A stretch of DNA of 64,000 bases, taken from assembly GCA_003339415.1 (NCBI GenBank), contig PDHQ01000011.1, forward strand, positions 359,876 to 423,875, in the 5' to 3' direction. Shown one piece after another: positions 52,013-64,000 of this stretch. Position numbers and translations under genes: made by a program. This stretch comes from Ophiocordyceps camponoti-saundersi (nom. inval.). Taxonomy: Eukaryota; Ascomycota; Sordariomycetes; Hypocreales; Ophiocordycipitaceae. The notes beneath the pieces were generated by a model. That model had not been told where the DNA came from. It did not search any database and was given only the letters and a program-made list of their open reading frames with translations. Positions within the stretch are counted from its first letter, which is position 1, and each line of letters opens with the position of its first letter.

Positions 52013-53240
52013 TATACGCTATAGTTACGATATTTCGCTTACTTCTCCTTTATTATTTTCTACTATAAGTTTATAATAATAATACGATTTGCTAATATAA
52101 GGTTTAAACCTTCTTCGCTAATTCTTATTATAAAGACTTATTATAGGAGGTATAATAAGTATAGTAATAAATAATATATTTTTTAGAGATAGCCCTATAT
52201 AAGTAAGTAAGTAAGCTAGGATATATATTTTATATATATATTATATATTTATAGTTATATAGCTTATAGCTATACTTACGATTTGCTAACTAATTAGCTA
52301 CTAGGGATATCTAAATATCTCTTTCTCTTACGTACGTACGTACTAGTTCCTCCTTAGTTTCGTCTTTAGTAAAGTTACTAATTGCCTTATTCGTCTAAGT
52401 TTATATTATTACGCGTAAATAATAGTAGAAAGATACGTTCGCCTTCTATAATATATATCTTAGTACCTAAGGGATTAAGTTAATAAATTTAGCAAATATT
52501 ACTCGTAAGATATTCGCTTTTAATAAGCGAGCTAGTTACTCGGCTATTTATAGCACGACCCCGGGATAACCCCGGTAGAAATTATAACCCCGCTCGATCC
52601 TTTCCTTAGCTAGAGTTATACTTGCCCGAGCTCCGGTTAGGCAAGACGGGGGAAATATATAAGTAAGTTTATTATAAAGGGACTCGGCACCTATCTTAGG
52701 GCCGTTTATAGGTAGCGACTATAAGCTACCTCTTACTAAGGTTATAATTTTAGATAGATTCTAACGGAATCGGAATATTACGTTAAATAAAAAATAAACC
52801 GAGTAATTAATTTATATATCTAAGAGTTAGAATATAGGTAAGTATATTATATATATATTTATATAAACTATAAATATAAAGAGCTTAACCTCTAACTTTT
52901 AGGCTTAGAGGCCTTCCTTATATATATAATATATATATATATATAAAAATAGCGGTTCTTAGAGAAAGGCTCTTAAGAATAAAGATACTAGCTTCTAAGC
53001 TAGCGATATGCTAAGTAGGATTATTCTATCGTTACTAGGGAATCTAAATAAATATATATATCTTCGTATTAGAGTTTTCCTTCTACGTTTAATAACCCCC
53101 TTAATTATATCCTACCTACTTATAATTATATAAATTAAAGTCAGTTCTTCCTTTCTAATACTACCCTCGTAGCTACGGGGCTAAGGACTAACTAAAACGG
53201 TAATAGAGTATTCTTATAAAAGTAACTTATTATAAGGTTA
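52013..53240. other. AT-rich, no gene
   Basis: Simple TATA runs at about 52,226-52,256 and 52,921-52,944 and degraded sequence; nothing recognisable. Confidence 0.5.
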
Positions 53241-53244
53241 ATAG

Positions 53245-53400
53245 CAGTACTAATAAAGGTGTTAAAATTCCTAATACTTATAACTATAATAATAATTCTG
53301 CTAGGTCTATTTTATAAGGCTATGCCCTAAGAAGTAGGGTTGGCAGCGCTAACTAACTAAGAGGGAGGTCTATAAGGTAGGCCCTTATAACATAACTTAA
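53245..53400 (+). repeat. Direct repeat, copy 1 of 2
   Basis: Matches 53,955-54,110 (shared aattctgctaggt, ggcagcgctaactaactaag, agggaggtctataaggtagg), about 560 bp apart. Confidence 0.65.
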
Positions 53401-53954
53401 GATCTTCGCTATAATATTTACCGATATACGTACCGCAACTACCTAGAACTTAGATAATATCTATATACGATAGGAACTAAGGAAGTATAGTTATCCCTTA
53501 CTTAAGACCGGCGTAACTTCGGATAGATAACCTATAATAAACAAGCTCTCTAACATAATAAATCGGGCCTATAAGCTAGCTAACCTTATTAAGTAAGAGG
53601 TCTTCCCCTAAGCCTTATAGTTTTTCCTCTCTAATAAATAGTTTATATATATATATATACCTAGATACTTATATAAGCTACTAGTATAATATAGTATATC
53701 TTATATATACTGCTCGTAAGATTAACTATATATATTAGCCCGCTCTTCTTATACTTAGCAGTTTATTTCTCTTTTAGTCTAAGCCTCTAAGGTACTAACT
53801 ACTAATCGATAAACTTCTCTCCGGGCATTCCTTAAGCTAGTTAAGTAAAAATTATAGTTATAGCGGCCGTTATTTTCGTGCTCGGCACTAGAGGAAATCT
53901 AAGATACTTAGCGCTTAGTACTAAAAAAGCTATTCCTATATCTTATATAGCGAA

Positions 53955-54110
53955 AGGCAGCCTCGATAAATATAGTAATATTCCTAATATAATAACTATA
54001 ATTCTGCTAGGTTTATATAGCAAGGCTAGGGCCTTAGGAAGTAAGGCTAGCAGCGCTAACTAACTAAGAGGGAGGCTTATAAGGTAGGCCGTATAATACT
54101 AGATACTTCC
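53955..54110 (+). repeat. Direct repeat, copy 2 of 2
   Basis: Partner of 53,245-53,400. A short open frame across it (53,878-54,063) has a GTG or similar start and is not a gene. Confidence 0.65.
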
Positions 54111-54159
54111 GCGCTATAATAACGCCTTTACTATCCTTCCCTATTTCCCCGAATAGCTT

Positions 54160-54560
54160 ATCGGCAGTTACCTTAAAGTAAATAGAATCTAGCGTTTTCA
54201 CTATAATCGTATTATCGACTACCTTACTATATTCTTTAACGCTACTAGTTATAGGCCCGAACTACTAGTTATTCTTGCCTTCGTTAATATATCTTCTTAA
54301 AAGTTCTGCTATAGTTCGATATAAGGTAGCTAATAAACTAAATATACGGGAATAGCTCTAAGGACGATTTATTAGTATATCTCGTTTCTCTTAGCGTAAT
54401 TAGCTAACTAGATAACGAACCTAAAGCCGAGTTTGCTAACGATCTTTTAGTTAATACCCGTTATATTTACTCTATAGTAAGTAATATTCTTTCTTAGCTA
54501 TTAGAAAGATATCGATTAGTTACTATTATCCTCGGCTAAGAAGCATTTTACTTACTTAGA
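54160..54560 (-). repeat. Dispersed repeat family R3, left part, copy 1
   Basis: Parallels 61,780-62,070. In both copies one minus-strand frame is readable through TAG/TAA stops only (common elements LRR-YINE at its start and RDIL-NRP further on, read 3' to 5' in window order), so R3 probably contains a decayed coding region of unknown identity. Confidence 0.6.
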
Positions 54561-55595
54561 CTTAATATTATTAAGGAATCTTATAATACCTCGTAGCTTT
54601 ATACTGCCCCTATAGCCTCGTCCTAATATATATATAGCTTACCCGAGTTATAAGGACCCTTTATACGAGATCCTTCTTATCTTATAACTCCCTACTTTAC
54701 TTTTTATATTCCTTATTTATTACTTTATACGTTCGAATAGGTATTTAGTCTTTAGATATCTACCCTTTTCGTACGTTACGTACGAGAGGGTATCGCGATA
54801 ATAAGTATACTCTTTTTTAGGATCCCTCGATACTAATATCGGATAGCCCGTCTAATAGATATATCTTTAATCTCGTCGGTATAATTACGCTTATTAGAGC
54901 GCTATTATTATAGAAGGTAACGAATAAGCATAATAATTTTATACTTATAATAATAAAGAAGCTAACTTAGCTGCCGAGCTATAGGGATAAAGAAGAAGAG
55001 GCCTCCTAGTTTCGCGGGAGTAACGGGCACTCCTGCCCACATATATACACAGCCCTCGCAGAGAAGACCGTTTTAAGGAAGTATATAAGACTATCCGGTC
55101 CGTATAGGCCTGCAGGGACCTGCCGGGTTATACGGGCCGGTTAGGACTGCAAGGTTTAGAAAGGTTATTTAATCTCACCTACCTGATTTAATAGATCTAA
55201 TTAATTAGTATTCGCTTAGCTAGAGGGGGCTAAAGGACCTAGGAAGGGTTAGATTTGTACTTATAAGAAGGGGTAGATTTCCTACCCTTAGTAAGAAGAC
55301 CTAAGGCAGCCGTAAGCCCTTCTATATAAAGTTAGTCGCCGTGAGCGTATTCGGACCTAGCAAGGTAAGGCTACTTACTACGGATTCCTTCCTCCCTTAG
55401 CCCCTTTAATTCTACGTCTTTTAAATTTCTAGGAATTATACGGAATTACCCCTTTATCCCTTTTTCCCTTTTTCTTCTTCTTTTTCCTTTCTTCGGGAGT
55501 ATCCTTTTAACCCCGCTAAACTAGCTTAGTTACGTGAGTGCTTACTAGGTTTATCCTTAATAGTAAGCTTCGTCTATAATTACTCTTTAGCCTAA
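54560..55595. mobile_element. Probable nested insertion inside R3 copy 1, containing R2
   Basis: In R3 copy 2 the left and right parts are adjacent (62,070/62,095); in copy 1 they are separated by this about 1.03 kb, which includes R2 at 54,985-55,340. Ends are inferred from the loss of similarity; no clear terminal inverted repeats or target duplication were found. Confidence 0.4.
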
Positions 55596-55985
55596 CTATT
55601 TTTATAGTAAGAGAAATCTTAAATTATTCTATAGCTCCTTCTCGAAAGATTTATAGTTATGCTAGGAAGCTTATTTATAAACTTATTACTCGGATAGCTC
55701 TAAAGTAACTCCTTAAATCTTATAATACTATTATAAGTTTTTATCGTTAGATTCTATCTATAAAATATCTTAATAAAATATATTATAACCTAATTTTCTA
55801 CTATAAGCTATTAAGCGTATAGTTTTACTTATTATAGCGTTTAACCTTATAGGAAATTTACTTAAGTAATACTTCTATATCTCTAAGATTTAGCTAAATA
55901 CTACGCTAGTATTTAGTACTAATATTAAGGTTATAGAAACTCGTTAACTACTCCTCTTATAAATTATAGGATAAGCTAAGTAACT
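55595..55985 (+). repeat. Dispersed repeat family R3, right part, copy 1
   Basis: Parallels 62,095-62,465 from agagaaatcttaaatta to tttagtactaa; in both places the palindromic satellite follows directly. Confidence 0.65.
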
Positions 55986-56335
55986 GCCCTTTTTCTCCCC
56001 TAAGGTTAAACTCGCTAATTACTTTTCTTTCTCCTAGGTATAAACTCGTTCTTATTTACTACTTTTCTTATCCCTAAAAGGATAAACTTATTCACTCTAT
56101 TCTTATTCCCTAAGAGATAAACCCTTTTACTTATAAACCTATTTACTCCTCTTCCTATCCCTTATCGGATAAACCCGTTTACTTATAAACTTACCTACTC
56201 CTTTTCTTATTCTCTAAGCTATAAACCTATTTATTACTATTCTTATTCCCTAAGAGATAAACTCCCTAACTGCTCTTATCCTCTCCGGGATAAACCCGTT
56301 TATTATACTCCTTATCCCCTAAAGGTTAAGTTAAA
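55985..56335. repeat. Degenerate palindromic satellite, second site
   Basis: About nine diverged units with gataaac and ctcttctta elements; same family as 48,141-48,680. Confidence 0.7.
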
Positions 56336-56589
56336 AGCGATACCTATATAAACCCCCCCCCCTAACTCTCTATCCTTATAGCGAAAGTAGAATTAGCCCT
56401 TAGCTTTTCGGGCCGTTTTATTATTAGCCTCCGCCTTAGCTTTCGTTTCGAGCCTTAACTTCGCTACTATAATCGCCTCCTTTTAGAAGGAATAAACCTC
56501 TCTATTTAAATTAGATTTTCTATTAACTAATAAAATATCTTAAGGTAAGTATCTTAGCGAGATCGGAGCTAACGAACTAGTTATTAGTA

Positions 56590-57220
56590 TAGTACTTTAG
56601 CGGGGGAAAAAGGATACCCTAAGTAAGCGTAGTAAATACCTAAGGGGCGTAACTTCTTACGTAATTAAAATCTTTAACTAATATAAGGGGGGATCTCTAG
56701 CTATAGGGGGAAGAGCTATATAATAATTCTTTATAGGGAAAATAATAAGGAGTCGGTTCTCTATATAAAGATAAGAGAAAGAAGTAACGTAAAGGTAGAA
56801 ACTATTTAATTAAATGCTAAAGACTTCGAAAAGGGTATTTAAATTAGTAATTTATAATATAAAAGTGTAAAGTTTAAAATAAAGTTATAATTCCGTTTAG
56901 TAGAGTTTTTACTATAAGTCCTCTCTAAGACTTAACTTACGATATACGACTTTTATTATAGCTCTAAAGATAAGGTTAAGGGCTAATTACTTACTTAATT
57001 TATCCTCTTTCGAGGGAAACTAATCTATATTATATACCTAGTAATAGCCCTTATCTTAGCTTAACTACCCTCGTATATTAACCCTCGGCAGCTCTTAGGG
57101 AAAGAAAAAGGGGTTTAGGAATTATTTAATTAAACTTTTTATAAGTCCCTAATAATTCCCTAGCTAAGGTAGGCGCTTATATTTCTTTCGGCGTCCCTAT
57201 CTCCGCCGCTAAACTCCTCC
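56590..57220 (+). repeat. Dispersed repeat family R1, copy D
   Basis: Longest copy, aligned to copy C at its left part (accctaag-aagcgtagtaaatacctaag) and to copy A at its right part (ccgccgctaaact). Confidence 0.7.
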
Positions 57221-60088
57221 CTAAGCGCGTGCTATAATAATAAGTAATTAGCCCTTTTTCTCAGTAATAACTAACTTTTTCTTATAACTTAAATAAGGTA
57301 TATATAAGCGCGATAAAATAAAGGCGGAAAGGACTCTTAGTAAAGGAAATAATAAAGGAAACTCTAATTACTTCTTCTTAAGGTTTAACCCTTAGATCCG
57401 TCGACTCTAGCGTTCGCGCCGACCGCCCGCTAGTAGCATATCTCTCTTAGGTCCCTTCTCTCGCTCCCGTTATTACTTAATTAAATAGTTATCGATAGCC
57501 TTATCGATCTCGGCCTATATACTAGGGTATATAAGCCCCGGGGGCTATAAGCTAATAAAAAAACTAGTCTTCGGGATTATTAAGATTATCTTCGGTTCTT
57601 AAAGCTAGTCTCTAATAAGTGCGCGTCCGGTATATATTATAATAGATCCGGCCATATTAAGTGCGATATGCCTTCCTTATCGTATAGGTCCGTAACTCTT
57701 AGTCTAAGTTATATAATTCTTATAACGCTTAACCCCTCTAACCCTAAAGCTAAGCGGGTCTAGATTAATTAGTTCTTAGCTTATATTTATAGCTATAAGT
57801 CCTTCGCTAGGCTAGACTATAAGGTTCTTGCCTAAGGTAAAATAAGTAAAGCGTATTAATTTTAGCGTTCCTATATCTTTTTCCTCCCTTTTTCTTTTAG
57901 GGGCCGTCTTCTATAATATAAGGTTCTTAATTAAATAGTCGCGCTTCGTTAACTTCTTTATCCTCGCGCTACGCCTCGGAGAGAAAGCCGGCTATATTAG
58001 GGCCGGGTTTAATCCTGCGGGTATTTTCTTCCCCGTAGTAAGTTTCTTAGGCTATAATATGCCCGTTAATTCCTAAGGGATTATTTTCTTTATCTTAGTT
58101 ATTTCCTCTTTAGTTATAGCGTTATTAGGCGCCTTAGTCGCCTTATCTTCCTTCCTCGTATTCTTTATAGCGCTCGTCTCTCGTCTAAGTCCTTCTAAAG
58201 TCGGGGGGTTTTTAGATCTAAGAGAAGATAAAAGGCTAAATATCGGAACTATTTAATTATTAGTCGAGCCTTTTATAGTCTTATCCTCGGGAAGGTTCTC
58301 GTTATTTTCCTCTCTAACCTCTTCCTTATCTAGAGCCTTATTATCCCTAGCCCCTTCGCCCCTATTAAAGTCGTTAATATCGATCCCTTATAGTTCTTCC
58401 CGATCTCCCTAAGGCTGTCTTCTAACTTTAGTAGCGCCTAAGTATAGCACTATAATATAGCTTTTTATTATAAAGTTATTAGTAAGGGTTTTAGGCGTGA
58501 TAGTTCGGTATCTTCTAAGGATCCGGTAGTAGGGGACGGTGGCCTCGGGGCATAGGCCCCTAAGCGTCGTTAAGCCTACTTTTAGCTTTATTAAGAGATC
58601 TTCGCCGCCCTCCTAGTTCCTTAGTTTAAATCTATAACTATTTCCTAAGAAGTTAAACTATTCTAACTTTCGGATACTTAGTTTATTCGCCCTAATAGCA
58701 TATAGGTTACTAGTTATCTAAGCGATTAATTCGTCGTAGTTATTGCTATCGCTATCCTCGGTTCGTATAGCCTAGTCTCGCAAGAGAATATAGGAATCCG
58801 GGGGGGTCTCGAGATCTTCTCTAAACTATTTAACGCTTAATCCTCGCTTATTCGATAAGCTATTAATATATATATTAAGTTTAAGACCGATAAAGCTATA
58901 AGCCTAGTATTATAGTATAGAAAGGGCTAGGTATCCGCATTTATACTCTCCTTTCTATCGTATCCTAAGAATAACGATAAAATTAAAGGGGCAGTCCCCC
59001 TAAAACTCGCTTAAGATATCTCTCTATACGGCTATTACCTTTTTCGATTAAGGTACTCGCCCCGGCTCTATTAAGTTAAAAAAATAAAGTACTTAGGCTT
59101 ACTAATCCTAAAAGAAGCTGCCCTAATAATACTTAATATCGGTCCTATCCGCTCTAAAATTAACTATATTACCTAGAAGGGGGTAACTATTTGCTTCCTA
59201 CTTAAGGTTAAACTTAAGTATAATATAATAAACTTTCTTCTTAAATAGTATATTAGTAGTCTCGTTTATAGTAGTAGGTATCGTAATTATTATAGGAATC
59301 GTAAATAGGTGCACTTTATCCTAGATTCCCCTATTTAAGATTTTTATTATAGCTCCTAGCTTAAAGCTAGTTACTTATAATCGTCTTTATACTCTAAAAA
59401 TAAAACGCCTTATATTATCTATATAGCTACTCTAATCTTAAATATTATTAAACGGGATAATATTAGCGATCTCCTCGCTAGCTTAAAATATATATAAGTA
59501 TTTAATCGTATCTATAAAAAGCTTAACGCGTTCCTTCGGCTAAACTATTTATCTTATAAACTAAGGGGGCTATTTATACTTAAGGGTTCGCGCGAGCTTA
59601 GGAGTTACCGCTAAGAAAGGGAGATTAGGCAACGTAGGCCCTATCGTTACTTTACTATAAAGTATCGCCGTAGTAGTAAACTTATTATTTCGTTCGCTAA
59701 AAAATAGCCTTTCCGGTTTAAAGTTTACTTCCTTACTAAGCTTATAATCTAGGTTTGCTAAATCTATAATATATTTTAGTTATAATAATAGTGCGCTAAG
59801 TATAGCTTAGTTATTAAATAAATAGTTAGTTTAAAGGAAAAAGAGGGTGCGCGTGGGAAAAGAGGAAAAACGCGTCGCCTTATTTTATTATTATTCGCTA
59901 CCTTAGTTTTTAGGCTTACTACTTTATACTTTAGTTAGTACTGCGATATCGCGAAGGGAAGAGCGGGGAGGGCTCTTTCCTAATTAGGAATAAATAGTTA
60001 TTAGCTTACTATTTATATCGCCCTTATCCTCTCCCTCTCTTTTTTTTCTTTCTTTACCTGCTTAACTTAGACGCGTTAATAATAATAA
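57220..60088. other. AT-rich, possible decayed coding remnants
   Basis: Short minus-strand frames readable through TAG/TAA stops occur at about 57,650-57,850 and 59,100-59,240, suggesting a further broken element; not identified. Confidence 0.35.
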
Positions 60089-61087
60089 AAATCTTTAATC
60101 GCGATAGCGCCTAAGTTAACGGAAAAGGAGATAATCGAGGAGAAAAAGAAATATCTCCCTAATATTTATAACCTTATCTTATATAAGTTAAATACCGAAA
60201 ATATAAGCGTCCTATTAAGCTTAGGCTAGTAAGGCCGTATAGCGCTAAAAACTCTTCCTTACCTTAAATATATACGCGTAAGTATTTTAATTAAATAGTT
60301 CCGGATATCGAGACTAATTTTCTCTGCCTAGATTTACGCCTACCTTAAGATTTAGTATAAGGGAGGCGTTAACGTCGGGTATTTTAGCGTTCCTATATTT
60401 ATTAAGATAGCTTTCCGCGAGAAAGTTCCTTAGGAAGCCCTAGCTTTTATTAAGATAGAAATAGGTACCACGTCTCCTCTTAAGTTCTTTCTTTATTACT
60501 TTATTAGGGCTAGAGAGAGAGAGTACTAGGAGAAGACGCTAGGGGAACCCCGAGTTACTTATATCCCGACTAAGATCGCGCACCCGGAGGGCTTTTTCTT
60601 TAACTATTTAATCTAAGGGAAACGCCCTAAATACTATAAGGCTCTTCTTATCTCGATCTTTAGTTAACGTAACTTAAAGTTATATACTTATTACCTATAA
60701 TTATAAACGATAACCGTTACCTACTATAGGGAATATATATTAACGCTATTTTATAAGTGCGTTTTAATATACGGCTAAAGGGGTTATAGTTATTCTAATT
60801 ATATTTAGAATAGGACTAAGGCGGCTACTTATAATTAGCGTCGGCACTCCGAGTACGCTTATAGGGCAGAGATTAGTAAGGCCTTATAGATAGTAGGTTA
60901 CTTTATCGGTAGCTAGGATATTTTTACTAACTTTGTTATATATAAGGACTATCTAAATCCTTAAGTTACGCCTCGCTTAATTAAGGATATACCGAATCCG
61001 TTCCTAGATAATAGTTTAGAGCCTAAAGAGGGTAATAAGTAGCCTAATATTAAGGAGCGGGCTTAAAAGGTCTTAGAATTAAAGTGA
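60089..61087 (+). pseudogene. RIP-broken frame of about 333 codons, unknown function
   Basis: A single frame is readable from about 60,089 to a TGA at 61,085-61,087. About 19 internal stops are all TAG or TAA; the final TGA is the only one of its kind and is likely the original stop. The text begins basic and charged (KLTEKEIIEEKKKYL) and is Lys/Tyr-rich; many Tyr may be former Cys (TGY to TAY). Not recognised. Confidence 0.5.
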
Positions 61088-61779
61088 AGTAATTTATTAT
61101 AAGTATAAGGGTCTAGTAGAGAAGTTAAAATAAAGAAGAGTTATCGTACCTTTATTTAAGTATGCTATTTAGACTAAAATACCTTCCCCTTCCTCCCCGT
61201 AGATATTAAGTAAGAAAGGTTATAAGTGTTTAAAGCTTATATAATAACCGTAAGATAGCTCTAATATAAAGGGCTTTCTCTACTTTAGTAATCTAAGGGA
61301 GCTAAACTTTAAGGGTGGTTTTTTTAGCTTAGTCTAAGTATTAAGGAGACCGTCCCTAATAACTGCTTTATTAGTTTAGTTACTAGGAGATATATAACTC
61401 CTTAAAACTATTTAATTAAGGGTTCTAGTGCTTAAAACCTAATTCTTATTTATTTTAGCGTTAAATTCCTCCCTAGCTTAGAGGGTAGTAGTTTTAACGG
61501 AGGGGGGTACTTTCCCTTATAGAAGCTAGTTATCTAAGTTAGAGGACTACTATCTATCTTCCGCTTAATAGAACTTTTTAAGATAATCCCTAGAAACTAT
61601 TCTTTTAAGGTTAATCCTATTTAGTATTTTTAAAAGCACGGAACTATATCGGCATACTATTAGCTTACCGGCGTATATAATTATAAAGATAAGGGATTCG
61701 AATTTATCGTTTACTTTATCCTATACTTATAGTATATTAGCTTAAGAAACCGAAATCCGAATAACGCTAGCTATTATAC

Positions 61780-62070
61780 CTTCGTTAATACCCCTTCTTT
61801 AAAGTTCTGCGATAGTCTATTTTAGGGTAGCCGATAAACTTAATAAACTAGAATAGGTCTAAGGACGATTTCTTAGTATATCTCGTCTCTTATAGCGTAA
61901 TTAGCTAAGTAAACGATAAACCTAAAGATAAATTTGCTAACGGTATCTTAGTTAATAGCCGCTATATTTCTTTTATAGCTAGTAATATTCTCCCTTAGCT
62001 ATTAGAAAAAGATTAATTAGCTACTATTATCCTCGGCTAATAAGAATTCCACTTACTTCGACTTTATATA
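61780..62070 (-). repeat. Dispersed repeat family R3, left part, copy 2
   Basis: See the entry at 54,160-54,560. Confidence 0.6.
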
Positions 62071-62094
62071 TTTTTTATCTCCTCGGCTTAGTTT

Positions 62095-62465
62095 ATAATA
62101 ACTCTCTATTATTTCTTCTATAAGAGAAATCTTAAATTATCCTTTAGTTCCTTTACGAGGGTTTTATAGTTATACTTATATTCCTTCGTAAGCTTAATTA
62201 TAAACTTATTACCTAGATAGCTCTAAAGTAGCTCCTTATATATCGTAATATTTTTAGGAGTTTATATATTTAGATACGATCTATAAAATACTATTTATAG
62301 AACGTATTATAGTATAATATCTATATATAGGCTAAGGGACGTATAGTCTTAGTTATTATATCGCTTAACCGTTTAGGCAAATTTATCCGAATAATACTTT
62401 TATATCTCCTATATTTACCTATTTGCCGCGCCGGCATTTAGTACTAAGTAGTAACACTAGCGTAA
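62095..62465 (+). repeat. Dispersed repeat family R3, right part, copy 2
   Basis: See the entry at 55,595-55,985. Confidence 0.65.
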
Positions 62466-62830
62466 TAGAAACCTATTAACTGCTTATCTTATCCCTTAGG
62501 GGATAAACCTATTAACTGCTTATCTTATCTACTAAGGGATAAACCTCTTAAATGCTATTCTTCTCCCCTAAGGGATAAACTCGTTAAATGCTATTCTTAT
62601 CCTCTAAGGTATAAAACCGTTAACTGCTATTCTTATCCCCTAGGCCTTAAGGGATAAACTCGTTAAATACTATTCTTCTCCCCTAAGGAATAAAACCGTT
62701 AACTGCTATTCTTATCTTATAAGGTATAAACTCGTTAACTGCTATTCTTAGGATAAACCCGTTTACTACTCTTCTTATCCCCTAGTAGATAAACCCGTTA
62801 CCGTTTACTACTCTTTTGCACCTATTAAAC
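62465..62830. repeat. Palindromic satellite, third site
   Basis: About ten units with cttatcccctaagggataaa and gttaactgctattc; the spacer differs slightly (ctgctattc rather than ctgctcttc). Confidence 0.75.
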
Positions 62831-64000
62831 TAGTTATACTAGATAAGTTATCTAGGCAAGGTATAAAACGCCCTCTTCTCTTCCTCTCTCTCTCTTCTTC
62901 TTCCTTCTTCCTTTATCCTCTTCCTCTTTTTTTTTTCTTATATAGATTCTTTTATAAGAAAAGAAATATAGAATTTTTTCTACCCTCGATCGTAGCGTAC
63001 TAGAAGGGCGTTATCGCCTCCTCGAGATTCTAACTATATACGCGCTAATATTAGCTATAATAAACGCTTTTAGTGTTAATATAAGTATTCGCTTACGGAT
63101 TTTATATATAACTTAAAATAATATATTTTTCTTCTTCTATAAATATTAGAATAATAGGCACTCGCGCTACTTATAAGAAATATTATTCTTCTAGCTAAGA
63201 TTACCACGTCTACTTAGCTAGTAGCTATTTAAATTATATATAGCTATATATACTTTAGGGCCTTAGTTATATAGAGTTATAATAATTAGAATACTACGCC
63301 TTACTAGAAGTATAGCTATCCGAAAACTAGAGTATATCTATTCTAGTATTATATATCGCTTCCTAGCTTCTAGTATAGCGCTTATATAAGCTATTTATAA
63401 GCTAGCCTCGGGCAATAATATTCTTTCTAGCGTCTAATAGAAGTAGCTAGAATAATAGCATAGCTTGCTAATATAATCGCCGATAACGATAATATTACGG
63501 AGGATAGAGAGATTATAAAACTCGAGTATTCCCCTAAGCCTCCGAATAGGTAAGTTAGTCTTCTCTCGCCGGAGTATCTCGAGCACTCTATATAGTAGCC
63601 GGGGGGTATACCGTACCCTTTTACTTTAACTACGGCCTAGCAAGCTTAGGTAGACGCGGAGAAAAAATATCGGTTTAGGAGGTAACTTCTCCTTTATATA
63701 GAGAAAAGAAAGATAATATATAGTAAATATAAAAACAATACTTACGTAAATAATAATATAAAATATAAATAAAAATAAAAAAAAAAAAATATAACGATAA
63801 AAGAGAAATATATTAACGACTAGGAGTTAGATAACTTTGCCTCTAAGTATAAGTTCGGTTTCGAACTCCCTAGATAATTATCCTTAAAGAGGTTTTATAA
63901 AACTATCTCTAACTATATCGGAAGTTTAGATCTAAGTAATCTTAATATTATTTTTCTTAAATCTCCCCTCCTAGTTAATACTAATAAACGTTAATATATC
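62830..64000. other. AT-rich, no gene
   Basis: Degraded sequence with CT-rich and A-rich simple runs (62,875-62,935 and 63,778-63,790); nothing recognisable. Confidence 0.5.

Larger units (their letters stand above)
41720..64000. other. AT-rich, RIP-degraded repeat block
   Basis: Base composition changes abruptly. TpA is in excess and CpA/TpG nearly absent: 41,761-42,000 contains no CA and no TG dinucleotide, while CpG and CpT remain. This is the footprint of fungal RIP (CpA to TpA on both strands). No intact gene is supported; all relic frames are broken by TAG or TAA. Confidence 0.9.

Noticed and set aside
53878..54063. 61-codon open frame in the AT-rich block
   Set aside because: Part of a direct repeat, lacks an ATG, the second copy of the repeat is not open.

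Overview
The window is nuclear DNA of a filamentous ascomycete (Pezizomycotina, most likely Sordariomycetes). The evidence is short GT-AG introns (59-193 bp) with GTRAGT donors, fungal-type families (DCW1/DFG5-like GH76, PRM10-like ThrE protein, PAM17, UBA4, SNZ/SNO, fungal tyrosinase), a tRNA-Phe with an intron, and a large block carrying the CpA-to-TpA signature of repeat-induced point mutation (RIP). I cannot name the species.

Layout. (1) 1-33 kb is an ordinary gene-bearing, GC-balanced region. In order: tyrosinase (+), UBA4/MOCS3 (+), PAM17 (-), chromodomain-like protein (+), RRM protein with 31-residue repeats (-), GH76 (+), HPP membrane protein (+), PIP-kinase-like protein (-), sulfotransferase-like P-loop protein (-), PRM10-like transporter (+), tRNA-Phe (-), acyl-CoA dehydrogenase-like protein (+), PDX2/SNO (-) and PDX1/SNZ (+). 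Intergenic spaces are long and contain CATA/TATG tetranucleotide tracts, CT/GA microsatellites and homopolymers. (2) 34.9-41.7 kb is a non-ordinary tandem array. Its minus strand carries consecutive intron-like modules (GTRAGT donor, CTRAC branch site, CAG/TAG acceptor) separated by tiny exon-like segments. (3) 41.7-64 kb is AT-rich, RIP-degraded DNA with relic coding frames, at least three families of dispersed repeats, a palindromic 36-bp satellite with a higher-order structure, and one 10-N gap.

Working relationships. The vitamin B6 synthase (PDX1) and its glutaminase partner (PDX2) are divergently transcribed from a shared 1.27-kb region. UBA4 serves tRNA thiolation and possibly molybdenum cofactor synthesis, PAM17 mitochondrial import, GH76 cell-wall assembly. 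I see no biosynthetic gene cluster.

The most unusual object is the 34.9-41.7 kb array. Twenty donors occur about every 85 bp between 41,345 and 39,725 on the minus strand; 16 are exactly GTAAGT or GTGAGT and 18 are followed by CTGAC or CTAAC. The segments between them are 14-50 nt and many are G-quadruplex motifs. Farther along, about 190-bp units carry the same kind of splice signals plus a hairpin whose stem shows compensatory changes. I do not recognise this as a described family; whether it is transcribed and spliced has to be tested with RNA data.
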